From an uncultured Bacteroides sp. (GTDB lineage: Bacteria > Bacteroidota > Bacteroidia > Bacteroidales > Bacteroidaceae), in assembly GCA_900546355.1 (NCBI GenBank), contig URCM01000014.1:1-42770 (forward strand): a stretch of DNA of 42,770 nucleotides. The letters are read 5' to 3'. Positions 1 through 8,851 of this stretch are shown here, piece after piece. A model generated the notes under the pieces. It was given only the letters and a program-made list of their open reading frames with translations, had not been told where the DNA came from and searched no databases. A program made the translations under genes and the position numbers. How positions within the stretch are numbered: the stretch's first letter is position 1; each line of letters starts with the position of its first letter.

Positions 1-84
1 TGCGTCTCTGCGTTCCATTCCATTTTTCGCAATCCATTTCTGATTGACTATAAAATCTGTTGCAATCGTTTGCGTGAACAAGTG

Positions 85-1821
85 TCATGGCTGGCAATGG
101 ATGCAGGGGACATTTTCATCTCCTGCTTGCCAGTTCAGGAGTTGGAAGTCGTATGCTTTTTGGTTGTTGTCTACCCAGCCGTTCAGAGCGTCGAGGAGGG
201 ATTCTCCGGTTCCTGTTACAATAAAGTCGGGAGTGAACGTATGTATGTGATTGAGGTTTATAGCACCTTTATAAACAGGCTTAAAATTAGAATCTTCTGC
301 ATAATAGCATTGGTTGAGAGTCAAATTGCTTCCCGCAGTGTTTGTAAATGCTCCGAATTTAGTTGTTTTAGGAGGAGAGGTATGAAGGTAACAATTGATG
401 AGTTCACCGTTTCCTGATGAATTGTAGCATAAGCCGCCGGCCATGATATTGTTATCAAAATCACATTGGGTAGCATAACAGTTTACGATACTGTTTTTAT
501 TCTCATAACACAATCCGCCACTGATTTTATTGTTCCCTAAGAAATGGATGTCACTGACTGAACTGTTTAGGATGCAGCCTTCATTGATTGCTGTTATACC
601 TCCGGCATATCCGGCATATCCGGCATTATCATTTCCTATTGTACATGATTGGATGTGACAATTGATAATATCTCCTCCTTCATTGTAGCCGGCTAAAACT
701 CCTTCATAAAAATAATAATCTATAGAAGAAGGTTTGGCATAGACATAATCTTTGATGGTAAGGTTTTTTATAATGGCTGTAGACGCAATGTCGCTGAATA
801 AACCATGATGTGAGATGTCTTGCGGTGTCATGATTTGGTGTAGGCCGGATAAACAATGTCCTTGTCCGTCGAATATGTTTTCGAAAGCTACGCTTTTTCC
901 GAATTTCCTTGATTTGATACCTATCGGTTGTACTTTCATACTTTCCTCTTCATTAAATGTGATGTCATTGCGCAGGTAGTATGTCGTTATGCCGTTCTCC
1001 GAGGTTCCGAATTCGTCCAAACTTCTTTCATTGTATTTCATCCCGTTAATCAGGTGGGTAAAGGCGATAAAATCTTCGGCGGTATAGATGCCTTTTTCTT
1101 TTTCTTTGATAATGAAGTGGTAGTTGTATTGTCGTCCCGATTCAAAAGTTTGTGGTGAAGTGGTCAGTGTTTGCTCGCCTTGTTCTGTAGTAAGGACGAT
1201 ATGGACGGACGTGTTTTCGGCTGGCGGAATAAGGAAAGAGTAAATGCCATCGGGCTGGTTGGCGATTTGGAATGTTGAAGCCGGAGTATCCGTTAAAGTG
1301 ATTTCTCCTGTAAACGGGTCGAGGCTTTCGATGCGTGCGGAAGGGGTAAAGGTGATATGTTTTATCTGCTGATTAAGGTTTTCTTCGGCCTCGAAAGTCA
1401 CTTTGGAGAAAAGATGTCCGAATTGAAGCGTTATCCGTCTTCCGTATTCCACTTCCTGGTGGGTATATAAAATGTCCTTCAGTTGTCCGTTTTCATAAAA
1501 ATCGGTGATAGCCGATGCTGCATAAGGATAATAGGCAGTCAGTATGGCAGTTTCTCCCGATTCATTCCATTTTAATATATTTTCGTGCTGCCATTCGCCG
1601 TTAGAATAAGTAAGCTGTACGTTGTTTGCTTCGATGCCTCCTTGGCTGAAGAAAGAGATTGGGTCGCCTTCTTCCAGCGTGTGTTTTTCTTCGCCGCTTC
1701 TTCCGGAGTCTTGCAATTGATTGCCTGTGATAACGACACGGTTTCCGATAGGAGTCAAACATTGTTCTTCTGTGCATCCTATCGTTGAACACAAGAGTAT
1801 GAGGATGATTATCTTTTTCAT
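85..1821 (-). CDS. Fimbrillin-family lipoprotein with GLUG-like repeats
   Basis: The 578-residue product starts with a lipoprotein signal (MKKIIILILLCSTIGC, lipid-accepting Cys16), so it should be exported and anchored to the outer membrane. Residues about 20-240 resemble the N-terminal fold of Bacteroidetes fimbrillin or Mfa-like proteins, with beta-rich segments and a conserved-looking 'Y-Y-P-Y' stretch. Residues about 310-530 hold repeated Gly-Gly-[IL] / Asn-Cys-[YH] units (GGITAINEGCILNSSV, GGLCYENKNSIVNCYA, GGLCYNSSG) typical of GLUG or right-handed beta-helix repeats. Family knowledge suggests a surface adhesin or pilus-associated subunit. No Mfa/Fim operon partners lie in the window. 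I found no convincing TAnnTTTG box upstream. The exact subfamily is uncertain. Confidence 0.72.
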   Translation of the reverse strand: MKKIIILILLCSTIGCTEEQCLTPIGNRVVITGNQLQDSGRSGEEKHTLEEGDPISFFSQGGIEANNVQLTYSNGEWQHENILKWNESGETAILTAYYPYAASAITDFYENGQLKDILYTHQEVEYGRRITLQFGHLFSKVTFEAEENLNQQIKHITFTPSARIESLDPFTGEITLTDTPASTFQIANQPDGIYSFLIPPAENTSVHIVLTTEQGEQTLTTSPQTFESGRQYNYHFIIKEKEKGIYTAEDFIAFTHLINGMKYNERSLDEFGTSENGITTYYLRNDITFNEEESMKVQPIGIKSRKFGKSVAFENIFDGQGHCLSGLHQIMTPQDISHHGLFSDIASTAIIKNLTIKDYVYAKPSSIDYYFYEGVLAGYNEGGDIINCHIQSCTIGNDNAGYAGYAGGITAINEGCILNSSVSDIHFLGNNKISGGLCYENKNSIVNCYATQCDFDNNIMAGGLCYNSSGNGELINCYLHTSPPKTTKFGAFTNTAGSNLTLNQCYYAEDSNFKPVYKGAINLNHIHTFTPDFIVTGTGESLLDALNGWVDNNQKAYDFQLLNWQAGDENVPCIHCQP

Positions 1822-2205
1822 AAATGGGTATTATAAGAAAAGTTTTTTTGTTGTATACAACGCAACTTTCTGATTTTGTTTACTTCTACTTTGTTACGAT
1901 TTGAAATGAAAATCTGTTTTTTGTGTCTTGCCGTTTCTTGGGAGATGGTTTGATGTAAAACTTCAGAGGAAGGAAAATAATGCTTATATTCTGTGGCTTG
2001 ATAGGTTGTTAAACTTTTGATGTGTGACAATGCGGGTTTTGGCGTATCTGTGTCTATTATACCGCAAGTAACAGGCTTGTCTGAAAAGGGAATAGAATTG
2101 TTGTAGTCAAAAAAAAACGCTGTCTACCTTCACAGGCGGACAGCGCATCTACAATACAAAATACAAATACAACTAAACGAGATATATTGTTAATCTCTTC
2201 TAATT
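1822..2205. other. Intergenic region between gdhA and the fimbrillin-like gene
   Basis: This 384-bp stretch is AT-rich and holds the gdhA terminator near its gdhA end. The rest is the upstream region of the fimbrillin-like gene. A minus-strand open frame at 1818-2030 has no signal peptide, motif or family resemblance and is not called as a gene. I see no repeat or RNA gene here. Confidence 0.6.
2109..2145 (-). terminator. Intrinsic terminator of gdhA
   Basis: Read on the minus strand, an 11-bp imperfect stem (CGCTGTCCGCC pairing with GGTAGACAGCG) with a short loop is followed directly by a run of nine T residues. It lies about 60 bp after the gdhA stop codon. Confidence 0.85.
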
Positions 2206-3543
2206 TCATACGATGCCTTGGGCCATCATGGCGTGGGCTACTTTCATGAATCCGGCAATGTTCGCTCCTTTCACATAATTGATATAACCGTCAGGCTCTG
2301 TGCCGTATTTTACACATTGTTCGTGGATGTTGTGCATAATCTGATGCAGCTTTTCATCTACTTCTTGTGCCGTCCAACTGATGTGCATAGCGTTTTGGCT
2401 CATTTCCAGTCCTGATGTGGCTACACCGCCTGCATTTACGGCTTTACCCGGTGCATACATCACTTTATTGGCTATAAACGCATCAATCGCTTCTGGTGTA
2501 CATCCCATGTTGGATATTTCGCCGACGCAAAGTACGTTATTTTTTATCAAATTACAAGCGTCTTCGCCATTTAATTCGTTTTGGGTGGCGCATGGAAGTG
2601 CAATATCTACCTTTACTTCCCACGGGCGGTGTCCCGGATAGAAGGTAGCGTTCGGGTATCTTTCGGCATACGGAGCTATTATGTCATTGCCCGAAGCACG
2701 AAGTTCGAGCATATAATCTATCTTTTCGCCACACACTCCGTCGGGGTCATAAACATATCCGTCCGGCCCGGATAAAGTTACAACTTTCGCACCTAATTGG
2801 TTGGCTTTTGTGACGGCACCCCATGCCACATTCCCGAAACCCGATACGGCAATGGTCTTGCCTTTGATATCGATGCCTTTTCTGTCGAGCATGTGCTTTA
2901 CGAAATACAGTCCGCCAAATCCTGTCGCTTCAGGACGAATCAGCGAGCCGCCGTATTCCAAGCCTTTGCCCGTAAATGTTCCCGTAAACTCATGAGTCAG
3001 CTTTTTGTACATGCCGAACATATAGCCTACTTCACGTCCGCCTACACCGATATCACCGGCCGGTACGTCCATGTCGGGACCTAAATGATGGTATAGTTCC
3101 AGCATGAAGGCTTGGCAGAAACGCATGATTTCGGCTTCGCTCTTTCCACGAGGAGAGAAGTCTGAACCTCCTTTCGCGCCTCCCATCGGCAATGTAGTCA
3201 ATGCATTCTTGAATGTCTGTTCGAATCCTAAGAATTTTAAGATGGAGAGATTGACCGACGCATGAAAACGGATACCTCCTTTATACGGGCCGATAGCATT
3301 GTTAAACTGTACCCGGTAGCCTAAGTTGACTTGCACTTTGCCTTTATCGTCTACCCAAGGCACACGGAACGTAATGATGCGGTCGGGTTCTACCAAACGC
3401 TCAATCAATGAAACCTTTTCAAATTCCGGATGTTGGTTATAAATGTCTTCAATAGAGAGCAGTACTTCTTTTACAGCTTGCAAATATTCGAGTTCACCCG
3501 GATGCTTGGCCTCCAGCGATGACATAATTTGATTGATGTTCAT
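2206..3543 (-). CDS. gdhA: NADP-type glutamate dehydrogenase
   Basis: The 445-residue protein has the length of the hexameric small-subunit glutamate dehydrogenases, which convert 2-oxoglutarate, ammonium and NAD(P)H to glutamate in the cytoplasm. The N-terminal substrate domain carries PMGGAKGGSDFSPRGKS with the catalytic lysine near residue 124, and DVPAGDIGVGGREVGYMFG follows. The dinucleotide domain carries VSGFGNVAWGA. A C-terminal NAGGVATSGLEMSQNA segment closes the substrate pocket. It is transcribed alone, with its own promoter (3590-3619) and terminator (2109-2145), divergently from the receiver/ATP-grasp gene. NADP preference is inferred from family resemblance, not shown by a single residue. 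Bacteroides often carry more than one GDH, so this may be one of two. Confidence 0.96.
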   Translation of the reverse strand: MNINQIMSSLEAKHPGELEYLQAVKEVLLSIEDIYNQHPEFEKVSLIERLVEPDRIITFRVPWVDDKGKVQVNLGYRVQFNNAIGPYKGGIRFHASVNLSILKFLGFEQTFKNALTTLPMGGAKGGSDFSPRGKSEAEIMRFCQAFMLELYHHLGPDMDVPAGDIGVGGREVGYMFGMYKKLTHEFTGTFTGKGLEYGGSLIRPEATGFGGLYFVKHMLDRKGIDIKGKTIAVSGFGNVAWGAVTKANQLGAKVVTLSGPDGYVYDPDGVCGEKIDYMLELRASGNDIIAPYAERYPNATFYPGHRPWEVKVDIALPCATQNELNGEDACNLIKNNVLCVGEISNMGCTPEAIDAFIANKVMYAPGKAVNAGGVATSGLEMSQNAMHISWTAQEVDEKLHQIMHNIHEQCVKYGTEPDGYINYVKGANIAGFMKVAHAMMAQGIV

Positions 3544-3589
3544 GACTACTTATATTTAAGGTCTGACAAAATGAAATGTTTTTGTACTA

Positions 3590-3619
3590 CAAAGGTAGTG
3601 TTTTCGATGGATTGGCAAA
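3590..3619 (-). promoter_or_regulatory. Predicted gdhA promoter
   Basis: On the minus strand, TTTG (3619-3616) is followed after 18 bp by TACCTTTG (3597-3590), matching the Bacteroidetes -33 / -7 consensus (TTTG, TAnnTTTG). The start site would fall near 3583, giving a leader of about 40 nt. Confidence 0.6.
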
Positions 3620-3712
3620 ATGTTTTTGGGGAAATTTGTGCATTGAAAGTGATAAAAAGTTAAAGTGCGACGGACGCGTCAGGATAGCGAGGTAAAGTTT
3701 GTCGCAAGATAA

Positions 3713-3744
3713 GTTGCATAAATCAAGAGAAATGCCGTAATTTG
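3713..3744 (+). promoter_or_regulatory. Weak predicted promoter of the receiver/ATP-grasp gene
   Basis: GTTG (3713-3716), a 20-bp spacer and GTAATTTG (3737-3744) resemble the Bacteroidetes promoter, but the -7 box lacks the usual TA start. The leader would be about 25 nt before the ATG at 3776. Confidence 0.3.
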
Positions 3745-3775
3745 TTAGATAAATAAAAGCGTAAATCCGAAAGCT

Positions 3776-6733
3776 ATGCTCAATAAGTTAAAATTAAATC
3801 AACTCTATTTTAAAGACACCCAATTCGTCAACCTGATGACGAAGCGCATATTCAATGTGTTGTTGGTGGCAAATCCGTATGATGCTTTCATGTTGGAAGA
3901 CGATGGACGCATTGACGAGAAGATATTTATCGAGTATATGAACCTTAGCCTTCGCTATCCGCCCCGCTTCACGCAGGTTTCCACCGAAGAAGATGCCTGG
4001 AAGCAGTTAGAGAATACTCGCTTCGAACTGGTTATTTGTATGCCGGGTACGGATAACAGCGATACGTTCGATATCGCAAGGCAGATAAAAGAAAAGTATC
4101 CCCATATCCCTTTGGTGGTGCTGACGCCTTTCTCGCACGGCATACGGGAACGGATGGAACACGAAGACCTGAGTATTTTCGAGTATGTGTTCTGCTGGCT
4201 GGGGAACACCGACTTGTTAGTGTCTATCATTAAATTGATAGAAGACAAGATGAATTTGGAGCACGACATTAAAGAAGTGGGAGTGCAGATGATTCTTTTG
4301 GTGGAAGATTCAGTCCGCTTTTATTCTTCTGTCTTGCCTAATCTATATAAGTTTGTGTTGCGCCAAAGCCAGGAGTTCGCTACCGAGGCGTTAAATGAGC
4401 ACCAGCGAACGTTGCGTATGCGTGGGCGTCCTAAAATTGTGTTGGCACGCAGTTATGAGGAGGCCATCGATTTATATAATAGGTATAAGAACCATATTTT
4501 AGGAATTGTATCCGACGCGCGTTTCCCGAGTGGAAGAAAAATCGATCCGCAGGCTGGGGTTCGTTTTCTTACCGAGGTGCGTAGCCAAAGTCCTTTCATA
4601 CCTTTGATATTACAGTCTGCCGAAATCGCGAACCGGGAGTTTGCCGACCATATCCATGCCCAGTTCATCGACAAAAACTCGAAGAAGATGAGCCTTGAAT
4701 TGCGCCAGGCGGTTTCCGAGCATTTCGGCTTTGGCGATTTTGTGTTTCGCAATCCGAAAACGAAAGAAGAGGTAGCTCGTGTGCATAACCTGAAAGACCT
4801 GCAGAATGCTATATTCACGATTCCTGCCGATTCGCTTCTGTATCACATTAGCCGGAACCACATGTCCCGTTGGTTATATTCGCGTGCTATCTTTCCCGTA
4901 GCCGAGTTCTTAAAGCAAATTACGTGGGAGTCGTTGCAAGACCTTGACGCACACCGTCAGATTATTTTCGAAGCTATCGTAAAATACCGCAAGATGAAGA
5001 ATCAAGGCGTGGTGGCTGTTTTTCAGCGCGACCGCTTCGACCGTTATTCGCATTTTGCACGTATCGGCGACGGGTCGTTGGGAGGTAAAGGAAGAGGCCT
5101 GGCTTTTATCGACAATATGATTAAGCGTCATCCCGAGTTTGAGGAATTCGAGAATGCGGTCATTGAGATTCCGAAGACGGTGGTGCTTTGTACGGATGTT
5201 TTCGATGAGTTTATGGAGACCAATCAGTTGTATCAGGTAGCGTTGAGTGATGCCGATGACGAGGCAATCTTACGTGCTTTCCTGCGCGCCAAACTGCCCG
5301 ACCGTTTGGTGGAAGACTTTTTCGCTTTCTTCGATGTGGTGAAGGCACCTATTGCCATCCGTTCGTCCAGCTTGTTGGAAGACTCACATTACCAGCCTTT
5401 TGCGGGAATCTATTCTACGTATATGATTCCTTATATGGATGATAAGTACGAACGTCTTCGGATGTTGAGCGACGCGATAAAAGGCGTTTATGCTTCGGTG
5501 TTCTACAAAGACAGCAAGGCATATATGCAAGCTACCAGCAATGTGATAGACGAGGAAAAGATGGCGGTTATCTTGCAGGAGGTAGTCGGCACGCAATATG
5601 GCGACCGCTATTATCCTACCATATCCGGAGTGGCGCGCTCTGTCAACTATTATCCGATAAACGATGAGCTTGCTGAGGAAGGAACGGTCAGCCTGGCATT
5701 GGGGCTGGGTAAGTATATCGTAGATGGCGGACTGACCTTGCGTGTTTGTCCCTACCATCCCGACAAAGTGCTTCAAACCAGTGAAATGGAAATGGCATTG
5801 CGCGAAACCCAAACCCGTTTCTATGCGCTCGACTTGAAGAACCTGGGGCACGATTTCTCGCTGGATGATGGATTCAACCTGTTAAAGCTATCGGTAAAGG
5901 ATGCCGAAGCAGACGGCTCGTTGAATTACATAGCATCCACATACGACCCTTACGATATGGTTATCCGTGACGGTATCTATCCAGGCGGGCGGAAAGTCAT
6001 CACCTTTGCCAACATCCTCCAGCATGATGTGTTTCCTTTGCCGCGCATCCTTCAACTGGTGCAGAAATACGGGCAAGGAGAAATGCGCCGTCCGGTAGAA
6101 ATCGAGTTTGCGGTCAACCTGAACGCAAAAGAAAAGAGCGGCATATTCTATCTCTTGCAAATCCGTCCGATGGTGGATATGAAAGCCGATTTGGAAGAAG
6201 ACCTTGAGGCGATTCCCGAAGAACGTTTGCTGCTTAAAAGTGAAAACTCGTTGGGACAGGGTGTCATGGATGGCATTCAGGACGTGATTTACGTGAAGAC
6301 CGAAGGCTATACCGCTTCGAACAACCAGTTGATAGCCTACGATATTGAGAAGTTGAACAAGCGTTTCCTTGACGAAGGGAAGCATTACGTTTTGGTAGGT
6401 CCGGGCAGATGGGGAAGTAGCGATACATGGTTGGGTGTTCCGGTAAAATGGCCCAATATTTCGGCTGCCCGTGTCATTGTTGAGGCTGGGCTGACCAATT
6501 ATCGGGTAGACCCTAGTCAGGGTACGCACTTTTTCCAGAACCTGACATCATTCGGTGTAGGCTATTTCACCATCAATACGTATTGCGATGACGGTATTTT
6601 CAACGAAGCTTTGCTCAACGGTATGCCTGCTGTGGAAGAAACGAAGTTTATCCGTTGGGTGCATTTCGACCGCCCGCTTACGGTTAAGATGAACGGAAAG
6701 AAAAAAGTAGGTGTAGTAGAATTGCCCGAGTGA
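3776..6733 (+). CDS. Tandem receiver domains fused to a PEP-synthase-type ATP-grasp (PPDK_N) domain
   Basis: The protein has 985 residues. Residues about 22-160 form a receiver-like fold in which the phospho-acceptor position is lost (VICMPG). Residues about 170-320 form a second receiver that keeps the full set: Glu177/Asp178, phospho-acceptor Asp247 (IVSDARF), Ser281 and Lys300. Residues about 425-815 match the ATP-binding domain of PEP synthase and pyruvate phosphate dikinase: GGKGRG with Lys438, IRSSSLLEDS with Arg529, SGVARS, and a closing LLQIRPM. The phospho-histidine swivel domain and PEP/pyruvate barrel of true PEP synthases are absent. A different C-terminal domain (about 835-985) contains VGPGRWGSSDTW and SQGTHFFQNL. 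Such proteins are often annotated as PEP synthase, but this architecture cannot run the full reaction. An ATP-dependent phosphotransfer role controlled by phosphorylation is inferred. No histidine kinase gene is nearby. Confidence 0.88.
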   Translation: MLNKLKLNQLYFKDTQFVNLMTKRIFNVLLVANPYDAFMLEDDGRIDEKIFIEYMNLSLRYPPRFTQVSTEEDAWKQLENTRFELVICMPGTDNSDTFDIARQIKEKYPHIPLVVLTPFSHGIRERMEHEDLSIFEYVFCWLGNTDLLVSIIKLIEDKMNLEHDIKEVGVQMILLVEDSVRFYSSVLPNLYKFVLRQSQEFATEALNEHQRTLRMRGRPKIVLARSYEEAIDLYNRYKNHILGIVSDARFPSGRKIDPQAGVRFLTEVRSQSPFIPLILQSAEIANREFADHIHAQFIDKNSKKMSLELRQAVSEHFGFGDFVFRNPKTKEEVARVHNLKDLQNAIFTIPADSLLYHISRNHMSRWLYSRAIFPVAEFLKQITWESLQDLDAHRQIIFEAIVKYRKMKNQGVVAVFQRDRFDRYSHFARIGDGSLGGKGRGLAFIDNMIKRHPEFEEFENAVIEIPKTVVLCTDVFDEFMETNQLYQVALSDADDEAILRAFLRAKLPDRLVEDFFAFFDVVKAPIAIRSSSLLEDSHYQPFAGIYSTYMIPYMDDKYERLRMLSDAIKGVYASVFYKDSKAYMQATSNVIDEEKMAVILQEVVGTQYGDRYYPTISGVARSVNYYPINDELAEEGTVSLALGLGKYIVDGGLTLRVCPYHPDKVLQTSEMEMALRETQTRFYALDLKNLGHDFSLDDGFNLLKLSVKDAEADGSLNYIASTYDPYDMVIRDGIYPGGRKVITFANILQHDVFPLPRILQLVQKYGQGEMRRPVEIEFAVNLNAKEKSGIFYLLQIRPMVDMKADLEEDLEAIPEERLLLKSENSLGQGVMDGIQDVIYVKTEGYTASNNQLIAYDIEKLNKRFLDEGKHYVLVGPGRWGSSDTWLGVPVKWPNISAARVIVEAGLTNYRVDPSQGTHFFQNLTSFGVGYFTINTYCDDGIFNEALLNGMPAVEETKFIRWVHFDRPLTVKMNGKKKVGVVELPE

Positions 6734-6824
6734 TTATATTCATGAATTCCGCAATCGGTAGTGTATTAAAAAACGATACTACTGGCTTTGCCGGAGGAGT
6801 ATATATATTCACAGGCGGATGCAA

Positions 6825-6921
6825 TATAATTGCTTGACCGACACGATTAGTAATCGTACAGTGTGACGATTACTAATCGTACAGCCTGACGATTACTAAT
6901 CGTGTCGGCAATGCAGTTATG
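6825..6921. repeat. 97-bp triple-palindrome element, copy 1
   Basis: Three 15-bp palindromes lie at 6843-6857 (ACGATTAGTAATCGT), 6866-6880 and 6889-6903 (both ACGATTACTAATCGT), separated by 8-bp spacers ACAGTGTG and ACAGCCTG, so the period is exactly 23 bp. They are enclosed by an outer inverted repeat (ATAATTGC at 6826-6833, GCAGTTAT at 6913-6920) whose centre is the middle palindrome (6873). Inner arms carry CCGAC / GTCGG. The same layout recurs at 20967 and 39485. Confidence 0.93.
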
Positions 6922-6993
6922 TAATGAAACGAATCATTTCCACTGGAAATATCCGCTGACCTCGTATTCTGCCAATGTCTTTCAACTATCTAT

Positions 6994-7033
6994 AAAAAAA
7001 GAGCGATGAAAGAATTGCTTCTTCCATCGCTCT
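6994..7033 (-). terminator. Intrinsic terminator after tRNA-Pro
   Basis: On the minus strand AGAGCGATGGAAGAA and its near-complement TTCTTTCATCGCTCT form a long stem followed by seven T residues. It begins about 2 bp after the tRNA 3' end. Confidence 0.85.
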
Positions 7034-7034
7034 G

Positions 7035-7107
7035 TCGGAATGAGGCGACTCGAACGCCCGACCCCTACGTCCCGAACGTAGTGCGCTACCAACTGCGCTA
7101 CATTCCG
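7035..7107 (-). tRNA. tRNA-Pro (anticodon CGG)
   Basis: The 73-nt minus-strand sequence folds as a full cloverleaf: acceptor CGGAATG / CATTCCG with discriminator A; D-arm GCGC-AGTTGGTA-GCGC; anticodon stem CTACG / CGTAG around loop TTCGGGA, which places CGG at positions 34-36; five-base variable loop; and T-arm with TTCGAGT. The terminal CCA is not encoded (CAG follows), so it must be added after transcription. It has its own promoter (7139-7169) and terminator (6994-7033). Confidence 0.95.
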
Positions 7108-7138
7108 ATTCTGTATCGTTGTCTTTCGATAACGGATG

Positions 7139-7169
7139 CAAAGGTAGTGCTTTTTTTGATATGTGCAAA
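7139..7169 (-). promoter_or_regulatory. Predicted tRNA-Pro promoter
   Basis: On the minus strand TTTG (7169-7166), a 19-bp spacer and TACCTTTG (7146-7139) match the Bacteroidetes promoter consensus. The start site would be a few bases downstream, leaving about 25 nt of 5' leader before the mature tRNA. Confidence 0.65.
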
Positions 7170-7347
7170 ATATTTCTCTATTTTTTTTATTTGTTATATG
7201 GGCGTATTTAGTGTATAGTCTTCATAATCAGTAATTTGTCGTGATTAAATATTTAAAAGAAAGGAAACAGGGGTTTGAGTGTTTGCAAGGTTGTTATTGT
7301 TGAATGAGAAATTGTGAAAGGAAATCAGTTTGATTATCGGTGATTCA

Positions 7348-7405
7348 TAAAAATGAGAGGCACAAGATTTTCGCATTTGATGAAAATCCTGTGCCTCTCG
7401 TTTTT
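7348..7405. terminator. Bidirectional-looking terminator at the end of the nuo operon
   Basis: An 18-bp stem with one mismatch (7355-7372 with 7382-7399; GAGAGGCACA at one end) surrounds a 9-bp loop. A T-run follows it on the plus strand and a second follows on the minus strand (as AAAAAT on plus), so it could stop transcripts from either side. It starts 12 bp past the nuoN stop codon. Confidence 0.85.
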
Positions 7406-7417
7406 ATTTGGGCGTAA

Positions 7418-8839
7418 TTACAAAGAAGCTACTTCGCTCAATGTATTGAATACGCTGCTGCAAATACCTAACAGAACGATGCCCAACAGGCAGATGACCA
7501 GACAAGCGCGTGTCATGGCCGAACTGCGGAATGTAGGCAGCGGTTTGTCGTTCGGCGTAATGTACATGGCTTTCACGATAAGCAGGTAGTAGAACAGTGA
7601 GATGATGGTGTTCACCAATGCCAGGAATACTACCAGCCAGTGTCCGGCATGGAATGCCGAAGCGAATACGAAGAACTTCGAGAAGAAACCGGCAAACGGC
7701 GGGATACCTCCCAATGAGAAAAGTGCCAGTGTCATGATGAAGCTCAGGTGCGGGTTGGTCTGGTAGAAACCGTTGTATGCTTCTCGGTCTACACGGCCGC
7801 CGTTGTGTTGTTCTACGGTAGTGATGACACCGAATACAGCCAAGTTGGCAACGATGTAAACGATGACGTAGTAAACCAACGATGCCATGCCTTGTCCGTC
7901 AGCTCCCAATACAGCCAGCATGATGTAGCCTGCCTGCGAGATACTACTGTAAGCCATGAACCGTTTCAGGTCGTGCTGCAGGATAGCAAAGATATTGGCG
8001 ATGGTGATGGTCACTACGATGACTACCGACAGCAAGAAGCTCCAATTGTCAATCATCGGACCGAACACTTTCACCAAGATACTCATCAACGCAAAAGCAG
8101 CTGCACCTTTTGAGATGACAGACAAGTAAGCTGTGATGCTGGTAGGAGCACCTTGATACGTGTCGGGAGTCCACATGTGGAACGGTACCAGGCTCAACTT
8201 GAATCCTAAGCCAGCGAAGAAGAATACCATAGCCATGATTTGAAGCGGCGTGCCGGTCAGTAAGGCGGGCAGGTCGTCGAAATACATGGTTCCGCATGTG
8301 CCATAAACCAATGACAAGCCGTAAAGCATCAAGGCAGAAGAAAACATGGCGTTCAGGATGAACTTTGTTCCAGCTTCCGCGCTTTGGCGACGGTATTTAT
8401 CGAAAGCTATCAGGCAAGCCAAGGGGATGCTGGCAAGTTCCAGGCCTACGTAGAAGAGGAGGAAGCTGCCGGCACTTACCATATAATACATACCCAGCAG
8501 GGTAGAGAGCGTCAGTACGTAGAATTCGCCTGCCTTGTGGCGTGTGTCTTCACGGTTAATCCATGAATCGGCCTGCATGAAGACGAGTAGCGTACCTGCT
8601 GCCAATACGGTCTTGACGATGGAAGCCATCGGAGTGGTGCGATACATACCTCCGAAAGCCTCGCCCGTCACGGGGATGATGTTCAATGCGATTTGTACCA
8701 CTAAAAGCCCGCAAGCCAAACCTTGCAACGCCTTGTGGTTAGGCTGTTTCAATATCAGGTCGGCAAGCAATACGATAATCAGTATGACTGCCAAGCTGAT
8801 TTCTGCCTGCATGGCAGAGAATATTGCACTTATATCCAT
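7418..8839 (-). CDS. nuoN: NADH-quinone oxidoreductase subunit N
   Basis: The 473-residue polytopic membrane protein is the last gene of the nuo operon and one of the three antiporter-like proton-pumping subunits of complex I. Hydrophobic helices fill the whole length. The conserved core reads [31 protein letters not shown] with the pump-channel lysine, and [24 protein letters not shown] follows, both hallmarks of the proton_antipo_M family. The family length is typical. It starts 12 bp after nuoM, which implies co-translation. Confidence 0.96.
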   Translation of the reverse strand: MDISAIFSAMQAEISLAVILIIVLLADLILKQPNHKALQGLACGLLVVQIALNIIPVTGEAFGGMYRTTPMASIVKTVLAAGTLLVFMQADSWINREDTRHKAGEFYVLTLSTLLGMYYMVSAGSFLLFYVGLELASIPLACLIAFDKYRRQSAEAGTKFILNAMFSSALMLYGLSLVYGTCGTMYFDDLPALLTGTPLQIMAMVFFFAGLGFKLSLVPFHMWTPDTYQGAPTSITAYLSVISKGAAAFALMSILVKVFGPMIDNWSFLLSVVIVVTITIANIFAILQHDLKRFMAYSSISQAGYIMLAVLGADGQGMASLVYYVIVYIVANLAVFGVITTVEQHNGGRVDREAYNGFYQTNPHLSFIMTLALFSLGGIPPFAGFFSKFFVFASAFHAGHWLVVFLALVNTIISLFYYLLIVKAMYITPNDKPLPTFRSSAMTRACLVICLLGIVLLGICSSVFNTLSEVASL

Positions 8840-8851
8840 AGTGTGTCTTGA

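Larger units (their letters stand above)
6734..7034. other. Convergent intergenic region with repeat copy 1
   Basis: This stretch separates the receiver/ATP-grasp gene from tRNA-Pro. It holds the 97-bp triple-palindrome element (6825-6921) and the tRNA terminator. I see no classical hairpin-plus-T-run terminator for the plus-strand gene before the element, so the element may itself shape that 3' end. Confidence 0.6.
7108..7417. other. Intergenic region between tRNA-Pro and nuoN
   Basis: This stretch holds the tRNA promoter and, at its far end, the nuo terminator hairpin. Between about 7170 and 7347 it is AT-rich and I see no gene, repeat or RNA. Confidence 0.6.

Noticed and set aside
1..84. 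ACGCAGAGACGCA-type repeat at the window edge
   Set aside because: The first 20 bases on the minus strand resemble common CGCAGAG intergenic repeats, but the element is cut by the edge, so its structure cannot be seen.
1818..2030. 70-codon minus-strand frame upstream of the fimbrillin-like gene
   Set aside because: It lies in the leader region, has no family resemblance and overlaps the start of the lipoprotein gene.
6843..6903. CRISPR-like array of short repeats with 8-bp spacers
   Set aside because: Only three units, the units are palindromic, the spacers are too short and nearly the same in all three loci, and no cas genes are present.
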